A DNA stretch of 61,657 bases from JBFWIW01 sp050253535 (GCA_050253535.1 JBFWIW010000008.1:1-61657), one strand, 5' to 3'; shown: positions 50,508-59,909, counted from the stretch's first letter. A program made the numbers and translations. The notes: a model not told the origin generated them from the letters alone.

Positions 50508-52370
50508 GTGAAAAGATCAACCAGGCTGGCCTCCGCCGCCCTGATAATCTGTCTTATAGTTACGCTTTTGCCGGTATCGGCATCGGCATCGGCGGCTTCC
50601 CACGTCTGGGACGGAAAAACAACCTCAGGCTTTTCCTCAGGCGGTGGGACGGAGCAGGACCCGTATATCATAAAGACCGCAGGAGAGCTGGCATATCTTG
50701 CCGGGGCGGTAAACACAGGAACGTCCTTTGCCGGAGAATATATAAGGCTTGCCGCCGATATAATTTTGAACGATATTTCGGGTTGTGATTCATGGAATTC
50801 AGAGGCACCGGCAAACATATGGACGCCTATAGGAACGGTGTCAAATCCGTTTTCGGGTATTTTTGAGGGTGACAATCACGCCATATGCGGCGTGTACATA
50901 AATACGGGTGACAATTATCAGGGCCTTTTCGGCTGTGTGGAAAACGGTGCCGTTAAGAATGCGGGTGTCTGCAGCTCTTATATAGCTGGAGGCAGCTATA
51001 CGGGTGGCATCGTCGGCAGAAGCTACGCATATTCGGCAGGGGCGGCCGCCTCTTCGAAGGTTACAGGCTGTTCGTTTTCTGGAACGGTGTCGGGAACGGG
51101 ATATGTCGGCGGTATTGTCGGTCTGAGCTATGCGCACACTTCTTATTTTTCAAGTACGGTAAATGTTTCGTGCTGTTATAATGCGGGGAATGTCACGGGA
51201 AAAAGCTACAATGTCGGAGGTGTAGTCGGCAGGAGCATGGCGAATCCGGCATCGTCCTCGGCTCCAGCGACCGCAGGCGTTTCAGAATGCGCTAATACGG
51301 GTGATGTCAAAGGCGGAGGATACGTCGGCGGCATAGTCGGGTCGAACGGAGCTGCTCCGGAAAGCTCGGCCGTGGTTAAGGACTGCTTGAATTCGGGGCG
51401 CGTATCCAGCGGGAATTTCTCGGGTGGTATCGTCGGACAGAACTATGTTTCAGCGGGAACGACGGGAGGATCAGCTTTTGTTGTCACCTGCTGTAATACA
51501 GGTGCGGTCACAGGCCCCGGTACGGGAGGCATAAGCGGGTATGACTTCGCCGCGGCGCCTGGAATGGTCACAGTAAAAAACAGTTATTATCTTGAGGGCA
51601 CAGCCACGTCGGGTACGACAAACGGCGGTGGAACGGGTACCGTTACAGTTACAGGTGTAAATGCTCTGACAGATGACCAGATGAAACTTGCCTCTTCTTT
51701 CGAGGGATTTAACTTCGAGTCAGTTTGGGAGTATGGTACACTGGCGGTTTACAGTAATCCGCAGTTAAAAAATGTGCGGCTCATAGAAAAAGCTCCGGAA
51801 ACACCGGAAGATCCCACGGGCTGGCTGTGCCCATATACCGACGTCAAGAGTACCGACAGCTGCTATAATGCCGTAAAATACGTGACGGAAAACGGACTTA
51901 TGAACGGCACAGGATCAGCGGTATTTGAACCTGAAGCCAATCTCACGCGCGCTATGTTTGTGACCATACTCTGGCGGTATGCGGGTAGCCCCGTGATATC
52001 CGCGGCGGCAAGGTTTTCAGATGTTGCGCAGGATTCGTGGTACGCCGCCCCGGTGGTGTGGGCTGAAGAAAACGATATAGTAAAAGGCTATGGAGATGGC
52101 ACGTTCGGGCCGGCTGACCTGGTAAGCCGCCAGCAGGCGGCTGTCATTTTTCTGAATTACTCGATATTTTCCGGGGCAGAGACATCGCTTTCGGATAACT
52201 CGTCCTGGTATTCGGACGAGGGCGATACAGCAGTGTGGGCGCGGGAGGCTGTCAGTTGGGCGCTGGCTTCCGGGATACTGTCACTTACAGGGAATGCGCT
52301 TGACCCAAACGGCAGGGTCTCGCGCGCATCAGCGGCCGAAATGTTCATGCTTTACGACTCGGGAGATTAA
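50508..52370 (+). CDS. S-layer homology protein with GLUG-type repeats
   Basis: A 620-residue secreted protein. Signal peptide with cleavage near SASA (residue 30). Residues 130-360 hold about six GLUG-like repeats (GGIVG preceded by Gly/Tyr/Val), a beta-helical adhesive fold. Three SLH domains (about 440-620) with FxDV/W..AV..G motifs anchor it to cell-wall polymer. It starts with GTG after AGGAGG. Monocistronic. Likely a surface adhesin or scaffold; the ligand is unknown. Confidence 0.88.
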   Translation: MKRSTRLASAALIICLIVTLLPVSASASAASHVWDGKTTSGFSSGGGTEQDPYIIKTAGELAYLAGAVNTGTSFAGEYIRLAADIILNDISGCDSWNSEAPANIWTPIGTVSNPFSGIFEGDNHAICGVYINTGDNYQGLFGCVENGAVKNAGVCSSYIAGGSYTGGIVGRSYAYSAGAAASSKVTGCSFSGTVSGTGYVGGIVGLSYAHTSYFSSTVNVSCCYNAGNVTGKSYNVGGVVGRSMANPASSSAPATAGVSECANTGDVKGGGYVGGIVGSNGAAPESSAVVKDCLNSGRVSSGNFSGGIVGQNYVSAGTTGGSAFVVTCCNTGAVTGPGTGGISGYDFAAAPGMVTVKNSYYLEGTATSGTTNGGGTGTVTVTGVNALTDDQMKLASSFEGFNFESVWEYGTLAVYSNPQLKNVRLIEKAPETPEDPTGWLCPYTDVKSTDSCYNAVKYVTENGLMNGTGSAVFEPEANLTRAMFVTILWRYAGSPVISAAARFSDVAQDSWYAAPVVWAEENDIVKGYGDGTFGPADLVSRQQAAVIFLNYSIFSGAETSLSDNSSWYSDEGDTAVWAREAVSWALASGILSLTGNALDPNGRVSRASAAEMFMLYDSGD

Positions 52371-52405
52371 AATGTCCCTTAATTTCCAAAAAAATTCCGA
52401 AATGC

Positions 52406-52434
52406 TTGACTTTTTAAGAGCTTTGCAATATACT
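52406..52434 (+). promoter_or_regulatory. Promoter of valS
   Basis: TTGACT (52406-52411), 17 bases, TATACT (52429-52434). Confidence 0.85.
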
Positions 52435-52444
52435 AACCTCTGTT

Positions 52445-52675
52445 CATATCACGAAAAGACCGTGATGAGGAGGAGTATCCGAAAGAGGGCCTAAGAGAGA
52501 GGGTATATGGTGAGAGCCCTTGACCATGTTTCGGAGAAGGTCGCCCCGGAGTTGCCGCGCTGAAGTCATTAAGTGCGGACGTTTTCCGCGTTAAGGAGTC
52601 ATGAGTGCGGCGTTTTTGCCGAATTCAGGTGGTACAGCGCGTAAGCGCCCTGAGATTTCTCGGGGCGCTTTTTGT
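52445..52675 (+). promoter_or_regulatory. T-box leader, valine-specific
   Basis: Stem I contains GGAGTATCC and, on its 3' side, GAGAAGGTCGCC with the Val codon GTC at 52540-52542 (one base later than the strict GAA-NNN frame). T-box motif AGGTGGTACAGCG at 52627-52639. Terminator AAGCGCCCTGAG with complement (52643-52670), then five T. It should turn on valS when tRNA-Val is uncharged. Confidence 0.9.
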
Positions 52676-52725
52676 CTGTATTTTATGTTTATAATACTCT
52701 TTGAGGTAATGTTAGGAGAAGAAAT

Positions 52726-55344
52726 ATGAGAGAACTGCCGAAAGTATACGACCCGAAGGCTGTCGAACAGAAAATCTACGACATGTGGGTTGGGGGCGGC
52801 TATTTCCACGCCGAGAGAGATCCGGAAAAGAAACCGTTTACCATAGTCATTCCGCCTCCGAACGTCACAGGCCAGCTCCACCTTGGCCACGCCTTTGACG
52901 AGACGATACAGGACGTCCTGATCCGCTATAAGAGGATGCAGGGCTATGCAGCACTGTGGCTTCCGGGCACCGATCACGCAGGTATAGCGACACAGATAAA
53001 GGTCGAGGAGAAACTTAGGAGCGAGGGTAAGACGAGGTTCGACCTGGGCCGTGAAAAGTTCCTGGATGAGGTCTGGGACTGGAAAGACAAGTTCGGGAGC
53101 CGGATCATAAAGCAGCTCAGGACGCTCGGCTGTTCATGCGACTGGGAAAGAGAGAGGTTCACGATGGATGACGTCTGCGCCAAGGCCGTGCGCGAGGTTT
53201 TCGTGAAACTTTATGAGAAAAAACTCATCTACAAGGGAAACCGTATCATAAACTGGTGCCCGAAATGCACGACGGCACTCTCCGACGCGGAGGTCGAGCA
53301 CGAGGAGCAGCCTGGTCATTTCTGGCATATCCGCTATCAGATCAAGGACTCTGACGAATACCTCGTCATAGCAACTACCCGGCCGGAGACCATGCTGGGC
53401 GATACGGGCGTCGCTGTCCACCCGGACGACGAGAGGTACAAGAATCTCGTCGGAAAGACCTGCATACTGCCGCTCGTCGGCAGAGAGCTGCCGATCGTCG
53501 CGGACGAATATGTCGACAAGGACTTCGGGACCGGCTGTGTCAAAATGACGCCGTGCCACGACCCGAACGACTTTGAGGTCGGCCTGCGCCATGACTTGGA
53601 GCAGATACTTGTCCTTGATGATCACGCGAAGATAATAAACGGCGGAAAATATAACGGTATGGACCGCTATGAGGCGAGAAAAGCAATCGTAAAAGACCTC
53701 GAGGATGGCGGCTATTTGGTAAAGGTTGAGGAGCACAGCCATAATGTCGGTACGTGTTACCGCTGTGGGACGACGGTGGAACCCATAGCTTCCGCTCAGT
53801 GGTTCGTGAAGATGAAGCCTCTCGCTGAGGAGGCCATCCGCGTCGTAGAGGACGGTACGATAAAATTTGTACCCGACCGCTTTTCCAAGGTCTATCTCAA
53901 CTGGATGGAAAACGTCCACGATTGGTGCATTTCACGTCAGCTCTGGTGGGGCCATCAGATACCCGCGTGGTACTGCGACGACTGCGGCCACACGACCGTC
54001 TCGCGCGAGGACGCCGTTGCCTGTGAGAAATGCGGCAGCAGGAACATAAAGCGCGACCCCGATGTTCTGGACACCTGGTTCTCTTCCGCCCTGTGGCCGT
54101 TCTCCACGCTCGGCTGGCCGGAGAATACGGAGGACCTTAAATATTTTTATCCTACGGACGTGCTTGTTACGGGCTACGATATCATCTTCTTCTGGGTGGC
54201 GAGAATGATCTTTTCGGGCATGGAGCAGATGAAGAGAGAGCCGTTCCACACGGTTCTCATCCACGGCCTCATAAGAGACCCGCAGGGTAAGAAGATGTCC
54301 AAATCCGCAGGGAACGGCGTCGACCCTATCGAGATGATCGACCGCTTCGGGGCGGACGCGCTGCGTTTTAACATCATTACAGGAAACTCCCCCGGAAACG
54401 ATATGCGTTTCTATGTCGAGCGGTGCGAGGCGATGCGAAACTTTGCAAACAAAATCTGGAACGCCACGCGTTTCGTGATGATGAACCTGACCATCGAAAA
54501 GAACGAACTGCCGGAGACGCTTGAGCTTGAAGATAGGTGGATAATCTCAAAACTCAACACGCTCTCGAAAGAGGTCTGCGAAAACATCGACAAATATGAA
54601 CTCGGTGTGGCCGCGGCGAAGATATATGACTTTATCTGGGACAGCTACTGCGATTGGTATATTGAACTCACCAAGCCCCGTTTAAACAGCGACGATGAAA
54701 AAGCCAGAAACGGCGCGCAGGAGGTTTTGCTGTTTGTTCTTACAGAGACGCTTAAGCTCCTGCACCCGTTCATGCCGTTCATCACCGAGGAGATCTGGCA
54801 GGCACTCCCGCACGAAGGAGAAGCTCTTATGGTTCAGAAATATCCGAATTTTGAATCTAAGTTCGCTTTCCCGGAGGACGAGGCAAATTTTGAAGTAATT
54901 ATGTCCGCTATAAAGGCCGTAAGATCCCGCCGTGCCGAGATGAACGTACCGCCCGCCAAGAAGCCGCATCTCATCATCGTCACAGACAGAAGGGAAGTCT
55001 TTGAGAGCGGAAAGGTCTATCTTTCCAAGCTGGCCTATGCCGGAGAGGTCACAATAACCGGCGACGTGCCTGAAAATCCGGATGGGCTAGTCTCCGTCGT
55101 CACCGACGAAGCGAAGATGTATATGCCGATGGCGGAGCTTGTCGACCTGGACAAGGAGAGAGCGCGTTTGGAAAAAGAGATAGCGAAGGCGAAGAACGAA
55201 CTTGGACGGCTGGAAGTAAAGCTCGGTAACGAGAATTTTATTGCCCGCGCCCCTGAAAACGTGGTGAGCGCCGAGCGAGAAAAAACGGAGAAGGCGAGGG
55301 CTCTTATCGAAAACCTCACGGAAACACTAAAAGCGATGAAATAA
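52726..55344 (+). CDS. valS: Valyl-tRNA synthetase
   Basis: An 872-residue class I synthetase. HIGH motif in PPPNVTGQLHLGHA near 44-56, the editing domain (about 180-340) with TTRPETMLGDTGVAVHPDDERY, the KMSKS motif in GKKMSKSAGNGVDP near 525, the anticodon domain and a C-terminal coiled coil (about 805-872). The ATG follows AGGAGAAG. It edits mischarged threonine. Controlled by the Val T-box upstream. Confidence 0.97.
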   Translation: MRELPKVYDPKAVEQKIYDMWVGGGYFHAERDPEKKPFTIVIPPPNVTGQLHLGHAFDETIQDVLIRYKRMQGYAALWLPGTDHAGIATQIKVEEKLRSEGKTRFDLGREKFLDEVWDWKDKFGSRIIKQLRTLGCSCDWERERFTMDDVCAKAVREVFVKLYEKKLIYKGNRIINWCPKCTTALSDAEVEHEEQPGHFWHIRYQIKDSDEYLVIATTRPETMLGDTGVAVHPDDERYKNLVGKTCILPLVGRELPIVADEYVDKDFGTGCVKMTPCHDPNDFEVGLRHDLEQILVLDDHAKIINGGKYNGMDRYEARKAIVKDLEDGGYLVKVEEHSHNVGTCYRCGTTVEPIASAQWFVKMKPLAEEAIRVVEDGTIKFVPDRFSKVYLNWMENVHDWCISRQLWWGHQIPAWYCDDCGHTTVSREDAVACEKCGSRNIKRDPDVLDTWFSSALWPFSTLGWPENTEDLKYFYPTDVLVTGYDIIFFWVARMIFSGMEQMKREPFHTVLIHGLIRDPQGKKMSKSAGNGVDPIEMIDRFGADALRFNIITGNSPGNDMRFYVERCEAMRNFANKIWNATRFVMMNLTIEKNELPETLELEDRWIISKLNTLSKEVCENIDKYELGVAAAKIYDFIWDSYCDWYIELTKPRLNSDDEKARNGAQEVLLFVLTETLKLLHPFMPFITEEIWQALPHEGEALMVQKYPNFESKFAFPEDEANFEVIMSAIKAVRSRRAEMNVPPAKKPHLIIVTDRREVFESGKVYLSKLAYAGEVTITGDVPENPDGLVSVVTDEAKMYMPMAELVDLDKERARLEKEIAKAKNELGRLEVKLGNENFIARAPENVVSAEREKTEKARALIENLTETLKAMK

Positions 55345-55441
55345 TAGCTGCTTTGCATTATCATTTCATAAACGCTTTTGCGTTTACGATATTATTTATA
55401 AGCCGCCAGTTATTGACAGATTGCGCGGTTTTAAAGAGATA

Positions 55442-55481
55442 AAATACCCATGTGCAATGTACCGCACATGGGTATTTTTTT
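55442..55481 (+). terminator. Terminator hairpin directly upstream of spoIIAA
   Basis: The 14-bp stem AAATACCCATGTGC with its complement (55442-55455, 55464-55477) and a run of seven T. It is about 100 bases after valS and ends only 8 bases before the ribosome binding site of spoIIAA. Probably it ends valS; for spoIIA it raises the question of where transcription starts. Confidence 0.85.
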
Positions 55482-55500
55482 GTATAAAAGGAGAAGAAAA

Positions 55501-55815
55501 ATGAAAGTCGAGACTTCCGTAGACGGAAAACGAATGACGATATTCCTGAGAGGGGAACTCGACCACCACGCGGCGCGCTGTGCCATGGTGGAAATAGAGG
55601 AAAAGATAGACGTAAGCCTGCCGCGCGACTGCGTTATAGATCTCTCGGGACTTACGTTCATGGATTCGTCTGGAATAGCGGTGATACTTAAGACACACAA
55701 GAGGATGAACGAAATAGGGGGCAGGACATGGGTCGAAAACGTACCAAAGCAGCCTCTCCGCGTTTTGGACGCGTCCGGGATTGAGAGGATTATAAGGATA
55801 TCCGCTATAACATAA
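55501..55815 (+). CDS. spoIIAA: Anti-sigma F factor antagonist SpoIIAA
   Basis: A 104-residue STAS-domain protein. The regulatory serine lies in LTFMDSSGIAVIL, which SpoIIAB phosphorylates. Unphosphorylated SpoIIAA binds SpoIIAB and frees sigma F in the forespore. The ATG at 55501 follows AAAGGAG; upstream in-frame starts lie in the terminator hairpin. It is the first gene of the spoIIA operon. Confidence 0.95.
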   Translation: MKVETSVDGKRMTIFLRGELDHHAARCAMVEIEEKIDVSLPRDCVIDLSGLTFMDSSGIAVILKTHKRMNEIGGRTWVENVPKQPLRVLDASGIERIIRISAIT

Positions 55816-55830
55816 AAGGAGGACATACAT

Positions 55831-56271
55831 ATGAAGGAAATGAACAGCGTGAAAATGGAGTTTCCCAGCAAGTCTAATAACGAAGGATTCGCGCGCGCGG
55901 TCGTCGCGTGTTTCGCCTCCCAGCTGGATCCGACTCTGGACGAGCTTGGGGACCTCAAGACGGCCGTTTCCGAAGCGGTCACGAACTGTATCGTCCACGC
56001 CTACCCCGATACGATCGGGAAAATCGTTTTGCGCGCGCGGCTCTTCGCCGACAACTCAATAGAAGTAACGATAAAGGACAAAGGGCGCGGCATAGAAGAC
56101 GTTGAAAAGGCGCGCATGCCGATGTTCACGACCGGAGGGGAAGAGCGCAGCGGTATGGGATTCACCATTATGGAGAGCTTTACGGACAAGCTCGCCGTGA
56201 AATCACGGGTGGGTGGCGGCACGACCGTCACTTTGAAAAAGCGTATTTCTGTCAGGTTGGGTTCAAAATAA
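55831..56271 (+). CDS. spoIIAB: Anti-sigma F factor SpoIIAB
   Basis: A 146-residue GHKL kinase. N-box LKTAVSEAVTNCIVHAY, G1 box IKDKGRGIEDV and G2 box EERSGMGFTIMESF. It holds sigma F inactive and phosphorylates SpoIIAA. AGGAGGAC lies upstream. Its stop shares one base with the sigF start (TAATG). Confidence 0.95.
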   Translation: MKEMNSVKMEFPSKSNNEGFARAVVACFASQLDPTLDELGDLKTAVSEAVTNCIVHAYPDTIGKIVLRARLFADNSIEVTIKDKGRGIEDVEKARMPMFTTGGEERSGMGFTIMESFTDKLAVKSRVGGGTTVTLKKRISVRLGSK

Positions 56272-56978
56272 TGGAGAAGTCCTCTCTGGAACTGCTCACC
56301 GCCGCCAAAGACGGTGACAAGAGGGCGGCAGAGGAAGTTATCAAGGCGAATTCCGGCCTTATATGGAGTATTGCCCGGCGCTTTTTCGGCAGGGGAGTAG
56401 ATCCTGACGACCTCTACCAGCTCGGATGTGTGGGATTTCTTAAAGCGATAAAAGGATTTGACATATCATACGGCACGCAATTTTCTACTTATGCCGTACC
56501 AAAAATATCGGGTGAGATACGCCGGTTTCTGCGCGATGATGGCAGTATAAAGGTCAGCCGCAGCGTTAAGGAACGGGCGCAGACCGTCCGCAGCGCGCGA
56601 AATTCGCTGGAACAGAGTCTGGGGCGGGAACCTACTTTGAGCGAAATATCAGCCGAGACGGGAATATGCGCAGAAGAGATAGCGTCCTGCGAGACGGCGG
56701 TTGTCGGCACCGAATCACTGCAAAAGGAGACAGGCGAAGAGGGGTTTACGCTGGAGCATGTCCTCGGCGACTATGCGCAGGAGGAAAAGCTGGTTGAACA
56801 GGTGGCATTGAGGGAAGCTGTTGCGCACCTCCCCGAGAAGGAGCGGATGGTGATACTTCTGCGCTACTATCGCGGTATGACCCAGGAGTCTGCCGCAAAA
56901 ATAATGAAGGTTTCACAGGTGCAGGTTTCGCGACTTGAGAGGCGAGCGATGGAAAAACTGAAAGTGCAGCTTGAATAA
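56271..56978 (+). CDS. sigF: RNA polymerase sigma factor sigma F (SpoIIAC)
   Basis: A 235-residue sporulation sigma factor of the sigma-70 family. Region 2 includes RRFFGRGVDPDDLYQLGCVGFLKAIKGFD; region 3 follows; region 4 is LPEKERMVILLRYYRGMTQESAAKIMKVSQVQVSRLERRAMEKLK. It drives early forespore genes. No terminator follows at once; copy B of the dispersed repeat begins 41 bases downstream. Confidence 0.95.
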   Translation: MEKSSLELLTAAKDGDKRAAEEVIKANSGLIWSIARRFFGRGVDPDDLYQLGCVGFLKAIKGFDISYGTQFSTYAVPKISGEIRRFLRDDGSIKVSRSVKERAQTVRSARNSLEQSLGREPTLSEISAETGICAEEIASCETAVVGTESLQKETGEEGFTLEHVLGDYAQEEKLVEQVALREAVAHLPEKERMVILLRYYRGMTQESAAKIMKVSQVQVSRLERRAMEKLKVQLE

Positions 56979-57018
56979 AATTCATTTAAAGGCAATGATT
57001 TAGAAGGATATCGGTTCT

Positions 57019-57145
57019 GCGGAGCCTCGAAAGGTAAGGCTTTTGTCACCCATGTCGGCGGAAGCCTTGTACAATTTTCAAAAATCGGTCACACACAGCG
57101 CACCGCGATTTTTGAAAAATCTTTCACGCGGCGAAAGGATGATGG
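57019..57145 (+). repeat. Dispersed structured repeat, copy B
   Basis: Matches copy A (14737-14861 minus) in all the shared blocks. Here the helix around CCTCGAAAGG is GCGGAGCC with GGCTTTTGT, where copy A has GCGGGA with TCCCGC. A 13-bp stem (TTTTCAAAAATCG with its complement, about 57075-57117) fills the middle, where copy A keeps only AATCG/CGATT. It lies between converging sigF and pcrA. A 72-codon frame crosses it but is broken in copy A. Confidence 0.8.
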
Positions 57146-57162
57146 AATTATCTGTAATAAAC

Positions 57163-57194
57163 AAGTCCGAAGCGGTATGTACCACTTCGGACTT
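57163..57194. terminator. Hairpin between sigF and pcrA
   Basis: Arms of 15 bases (AAGTCCGAAGCGGTA and complement, one mismatch) with a 2-base loop; T runs are weak on both sides. Probably ends sigF and pcrA transcripts. Confidence 0.65.
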
Positions 57195-57263
57195 AATCCG
57201 TTTTATGAAAAGATGTTTTGTCAAGCATAGGATAGAACGGACCGATTTGGGTGCGCTTTAAGA

Positions 57264-59675
57264 TTATATCTTCTCCATGTGCTGAATGGCGGACTTTAGC
57301 ATGAGGCGTTTGGTCGAGCCGGAAAACTCTATTTCGATAAGCGCGTCGCTGCCCATGGGCTGAAGCGTTTTGATAACGCCGTTTCCGAAAGCGCGGTGGC
57401 GCACACTGTCGCCGGTCTTAAAGTTCGCCGCCGAAGCGACAGGAGCGGGTGGTTCTTCGATAGTATAAGGTTTCGGCGGCTTGGGTACCCTGCCGGTTCC
57501 GGAAGCTCCGTAATTGCGTCCGCCGTAACCCGATGCGCCTATGCTGCCGAAGCCGTAGCTCTTTTTCGGCGTGGGCTTTTCTATATGCTCGTCCGGAATC
57601 TCTCCGACGAAGCGTGAGACCTGATTGGCAGTCGTACGGCCGAAGAGCATGCGGCGGCGCGCGCAGGTTAGATACAGTTTCTCCTTGGCTCGGGTCATTG
57701 CGACATAGCAGAGCCGCCTCTCCTCCTCCATTTCGCCGGGCTCGCCGATGGACTGGAGACCGGGGAAAATACCGTCCTCGGCGCCGACGATGAATACCGT
57801 CGGAAATTCCAGGCCTTTTGCCGAGTGCATAGTCATAAGTAAGGCACAGTCGCTGTCAGCGTCGTACTGTTCAATGTCGGTATAGAGTGCGACTTCGTCC
57901 AGAAATCCGGAGAGAGTTGGGTTTTCGGCGTCTTTAATGAACGAAATTATGTTCGACTTTAGTTCGCTGATATTCTCTATGCGCGCGAGGTTCTCATCCG
58001 AGCCGGATACCTCAAGCGCACGAAGATAACCGGTCTTTTCTAGAACGAGGTCGTAGAATAAATCGAGCGGTGTATCCTCAAGAGCGGAGCGGAGATCGTC
58101 TATTATTTCTGTAAACAGGCACAGTCTAGGCGCGGATTTCTGAAAATCGGAATAATTCCGGCAGTCCTGCAGAACGCCAAAAAGCGGACGGGACTCGGCG
58201 GCAGCAATGTTCTGCGCGCGTTCCAGGGTGGCAGGGCCTATGCCGCGCGTAGGCGTGTTAACGATACGCAGGAGGCGCAGATCGTCCGCCGGATTATTTA
58301 TTACGCAGAGATAGGACAGAATGTCCTTTATTTCGGCTCTATCGAAAAAGCGCAAACCGCCTATAACGCGGTAGGGTATAGCGTTGCGTTTAAACGCGTA
58401 TTCGAGCTGGTTCGACTGCGCGTTCATGCGGTATAAAACAGCAAAGTCGCGCCAGTTTTTCCCCGCGGAAAAACCGGCTAGTATCTGCCCGGCGACATAC
58501 TGCGCCTCGTCACTCTCGCTTTCGGCGGCAAAGAGCTTAAGCTTTTCGCCCATGTCCTTGTCGGTCCAGAGTTCCTTGCCCTTGCGACCGACGTTATTTT
58601 TGATAACAGCGTTGGATGCGCCCAGAATATGGCCGGTGGAACGGTAGTTCTGTTCCAGCCGTATTACTCGGGCATTTTTATACTGCTTTTCAAAATTCAG
58701 TATGTTTTCTATTGTCGCGCCCCTGAAACGGTATATGCTCTGGTCGTCGTCTCCGACGACGCAGATGTTCCTGTATCCGCCGGCGAGCATTGAGGTGAGG
58801 CGGTATTGCAGGTTATTCGTGTCCTGGTATTCATCTATAAGGACATATCTGAATTTCTTCTGGTAATATTCCAGCACATCCTCATATTCCGAGAGGAGGC
58901 GCACAGTCAGAAGGATGAGATCGTCAAAATCGAGAGCGCCGGCGTCCTTCAGCCTGCGCAGGTACTCGACGTAAACTCTTCCTATTTGTTTTTTATGCAC
59001 GTCGCCGTTTTTTTCAGCAAGGCTCAGATAGTCCCCGGCGTCCATCATTAAGTCCTTAGCCTTGGATATCTGGCTGAGTACCATGCGGGGCGGAAAGGAC
59101 TTATCGTCTATGTCGAGTTCCTTTAAGGCGCGCTTTATTACCGACAGACTGTCCGACGTGTCGTAGATGGTAAATGAGCGGTCGTAACCGAGACGGTCTA
59201 TGTCGCGGCGCAGTATGCGAACGCACGCGGAGTGGAATGTCATAGCCCAGATATCGCTGGCCTCCGGCCCCAACATAGTCTCAAGGCGGGCCTTGAGTTC
59301 GTCGGCAGCCTTGTTGGTGAAGGTGATGGCAATAATGCGCCAAGGCTGTACCGGCTCGACCGCGGAGAGTTTTTCCGCCCTCATAATATCGTCAGGAGAC
59401 AAGCTTTTTGATGCGCTTTCAAGAAACGCGACATCGTCCTGATTGATATTCTCCGGTATCTCATCGGTGTCGGAACCCCTGCCGTATTTGAGGAGATTGG
59501 CCATACGGTTTATCAGCACTGTTGTTTTTCCGCTTCCCGCGCCGGCAAGGAGAAGGAGCGGCCCCTCGGTAGCCATTACGGCCTTTCGCTGCATTTCGTT
59601 TAAGTGCATGAAGTCTTTTTCTATAAACCGGCGGCGCGCAGCGATAAACCGCCCGGCAAGCTTTTTATCCGTCAT
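57264..59675 (-). CDS. pcrA: ATP-dependent DNA helicase PcrA/UvrD
   Basis: An 803-residue superfamily 1A helicase. Q-motif LNEMQRKAV, Walker A GAGSGKTT (45-52), motif II VLIDEYQDTNN, motif III VGDDDQSIYRFRGA and motif VI YVAMTRAKEKLYLT. An insertion of about 45 residues (around 64-110) sits between Walker A and motif Ia (ITFTNKAADEL). The C-terminal 60 residues are a KOW-like tail (TGDSVRHRAFGNGVI) that binds RNA polymerase in relatives. Acts in repair and replication. The ribosome binding site is weak. Confidence 0.95.
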   Translation of the reverse strand: MTDKKLAGRFIAARRRFIEKDFMHLNEMQRKAVMATEGPLLLLAGAGSGKTTVLINRMANLLKYGRGSDTDEIPENINQDDVAFLESASKSLSPDDIMRAEKLSAVEPVQPWRIIAITFTNKAADELKARLETMLGPEASDIWAMTFHSACVRILRRDIDRLGYDRSFTIYDTSDSLSVIKRALKELDIDDKSFPPRMVLSQISKAKDLMMDAGDYLSLAEKNGDVHKKQIGRVYVEYLRRLKDAGALDFDDLILLTVRLLSEYEDVLEYYQKKFRYVLIDEYQDTNNLQYRLTSMLAGGYRNICVVGDDDQSIYRFRGATIENILNFEKQYKNARVIRLEQNYRSTGHILGASNAVIKNNVGRKGKELWTDKDMGEKLKLFAAESESDEAQYVAGQILAGFSAGKNWRDFAVLYRMNAQSNQLEYAFKRNAIPYRVIGGLRFFDRAEIKDILSYLCVINNPADDLRLLRIVNTPTRGIGPATLERAQNIAAAESRPLFGVLQDCRNYSDFQKSAPRLCLFTEIIDDLRSALEDTPLDLFYDLVLEKTGYLRALEVSGSDENLARIENISELKSNIISFIKDAENPTLSGFLDEVALYTDIEQYDADSDCALLMTMHSAKGLEFPTVFIVGAEDGIFPGLQSIGEPGEMEEERRLCYVAMTRAKEKLYLTCARRRMLFGRTTANQVSRFVGEIPDEHIEKPTPKKSYGFGSIGASGYGGRNYGASGTGRVPKPPKPYTIEEPPAPVASAANFKTGDSVRHRAFGNGVIKTLQPMGSDALIEIEFSGSTKRLMLKSAIQHMEKI

Positions 59676-59772
59676 AATACCAGCCTTGATCCTAATTATT
59701 GATGTGCTTCAGGCGGTAATCATCCCGCCGGGAATGACGCGTAATAAATTGCGAGTCTTTCAACACACCCTA

Positions 59773-59801
59773 ATTATAACACAGGTCCGGTCCGTTTTCA
59801 A
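59773..59801 (-). promoter_or_regulatory. Promoter of pcrA
   Basis: The minus strand shows TTGAAA (59801-59796), 17 bases, TATAAT (59778-59773). Confidence 0.82.
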
Positions 59802-59881
59802 ACGCGTGGTAAATTAATACCAATATCAGACGGTAAAATCATTGGATTACTTTTTTAGAATGGAATTGCAACATAAAGCGA

Positions 59882-59909
59882 CGGCGGAAGCTGCCCTAAG
59901 CTTCCGCCG
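59882..59909. repeat. Perfect inverted repeat upstream of pcrA
   Basis: CGGCGGAAGCT and AGCTTCCGCCG (11-bp arms, loop GCCCTA). No T run on the plus side. It is the only structure in the 372-base gap between pcrA and the GNAT gene; the remainder is AT-rich, with no gene seen. Confidence 0.6.

Noticed and set aside
57043..57261. 72-residue plus-strand ORF after sigF
   Set aside because: It crosses repeat copy B and the following hairpin; the matching frame in copy A has stops.
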